Positions 63,826 to 64,000 of a stretch of 64,000 nucleotides of DNA are shown piece by piece. Positions within the stretch are counted from its first letter, which is position 1. Each line of letters opens with the position of its first letter. Made by a program: the position numbers and the translations under genes. Origin of the DNA: Enterococcus sp. DIV0660C (GTDB lineage: Bacteria > Bacillota > Bacilli > Lactobacillales > Enterococcaceae). Under the pieces are notes generated by a model. The model ran no database searches, was not told where the DNA came from, and saw only the letters and a list, made by a program, of their open reading frames with translations. The DNA lies in assembly GCF_017316125.1 (NCBI RefSeq), contig NZ_JAFLWA010000004.1:1-64000 (forward strand), written 5' to 3'.

Positions 63826-64000
63826 CTATGCCATGATCGGTGTTTCAGAAAAATGGATCTCATGGATTGGCACACCCTCTGTTTCAAAAATGATGACTTC
63901 ATTTATCCCTTTTTTCCAAAAGAAATCAGGAATAAATAAAGAGTGTACCGGTCCTTCTTGCCAATAGCGTCCCATATTTTCCCCATTCACAAAGACAACA
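63826..64000 (-). CDS. GH35 beta-galactosidase, C-terminal part (cut by window)
   Basis: Only the last 57 residues are in the window: [20 protein letters not shown], then [21 protein letters not shown], the typical jelly-roll end of GH35 beta-galactosidases. It stops 12 bases before the lyase gene and is in the same operon. GH35 enzymes release terminal beta-galactose, fitting a cluster that trims host glycans such as keratan or galactose-capped chains. Confidence 0.75.
   Translation of the reverse strand, partial: VVFVNGENMGRYWQEGPVHSLFIPDFFWKKGINEVIIFETEGVPIHEIHFSETPIMA

Overview
The window looks like chromosome of a low-GC lactic acid bacterium, almost certainly an Enterococcus and most likely close to E. 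faecium/durans/hirae. The basis is protein character (class A sortase, DUF1033, MnmA, TopB, several sugar PTS), very AT-rich DNA with strong GGAGG ribosome sites, a par-type Fst toxin, a bile salt hydrolase, and an operon matching what I recall as EF0837-EF0839 of E. faecalis. No rRNA or tRNA gene was seen. Species is inferred from recognition only.

Layout. 0.2-2.3 kb: TetR repressor and divergent MATE pump with three operator copies. 2.9-4.2 kb: secreted C39-like protein. 4.5-7.0 kb: amino-acid ABC transporter behind a T-box leader with two complete antiterminator/terminator modules. 7.1-15.5 kb: housekeeping genes (YbaK-type editing protein, TopB, DUF1033, TetR/MFS pump, MnmA, phosphoesterase). 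15.7-23.4 kb: leftward catabolic operon (PTS IIC, small membrane protein, MupG-like DUF871 protein, amidohydrolase, SelA-like PLP enzyme, KDPG aldolase, KDG kinase) with a GntR regulator. I read it as a possible route for a 2-acetamido aldonic acid. 23.6-28.0 kb: beta-glucoside operon (LicT, PTS IIBCA, 6-phospho-beta-glucosidase) with two RAT/terminator switches. 28.1-33.6 kb: sortase, MazG-like enzyme, two MerR/SDR units, an acetyltransferase, and gene debris.

33.6-45.0 kb is an accessory island. Two related serine-recombinase remnants in the same orientation bound most of it. Inside are two secreted-protein/partner pairs (one frameshifted), an Fst type I toxin-antitoxin locus, a bile salt hydrolase, a FUSC-like membrane protein, an acyltransferase, a GT39-like glycosyltransferase, and remnants of an AbiE toxin-antitoxin system and other small genes.

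45.2-50.5 kb: MFS transporter, then an RpiR regulator with divergent nanE and a glucose-family PTS under an evident CcpA site, then a HAD phosphatase. 50.7-64.0 kb: a large glycosaminoglycan-type cluster. It runs leftward from the right edge through a GH35 beta-galactosidase (cut by the window), heparinase II/III-like lyase, GH88 unsaturated glucuronyl hydrolase, MBL hydrolase, two dehydrogenases, a mannose-family PTS (IIC, IID, IIB, IIA) with an extra membrane protein, mannonate dehydratase and KDPG/KHG aldolase, with one divergent RpiR regulator. Extracellular or imported uronyl oligosaccharides would be cleaved by the lyase and GH88, and the uronate passed through KDG-type intermediates to pyruvate and a triose.

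Recurrent regulatory themes are local repressors with visible palindromes, MerR promoters with 19-bp spacers, and a short dispersed repeat that sits between stop codons and terminators of leftward operons.
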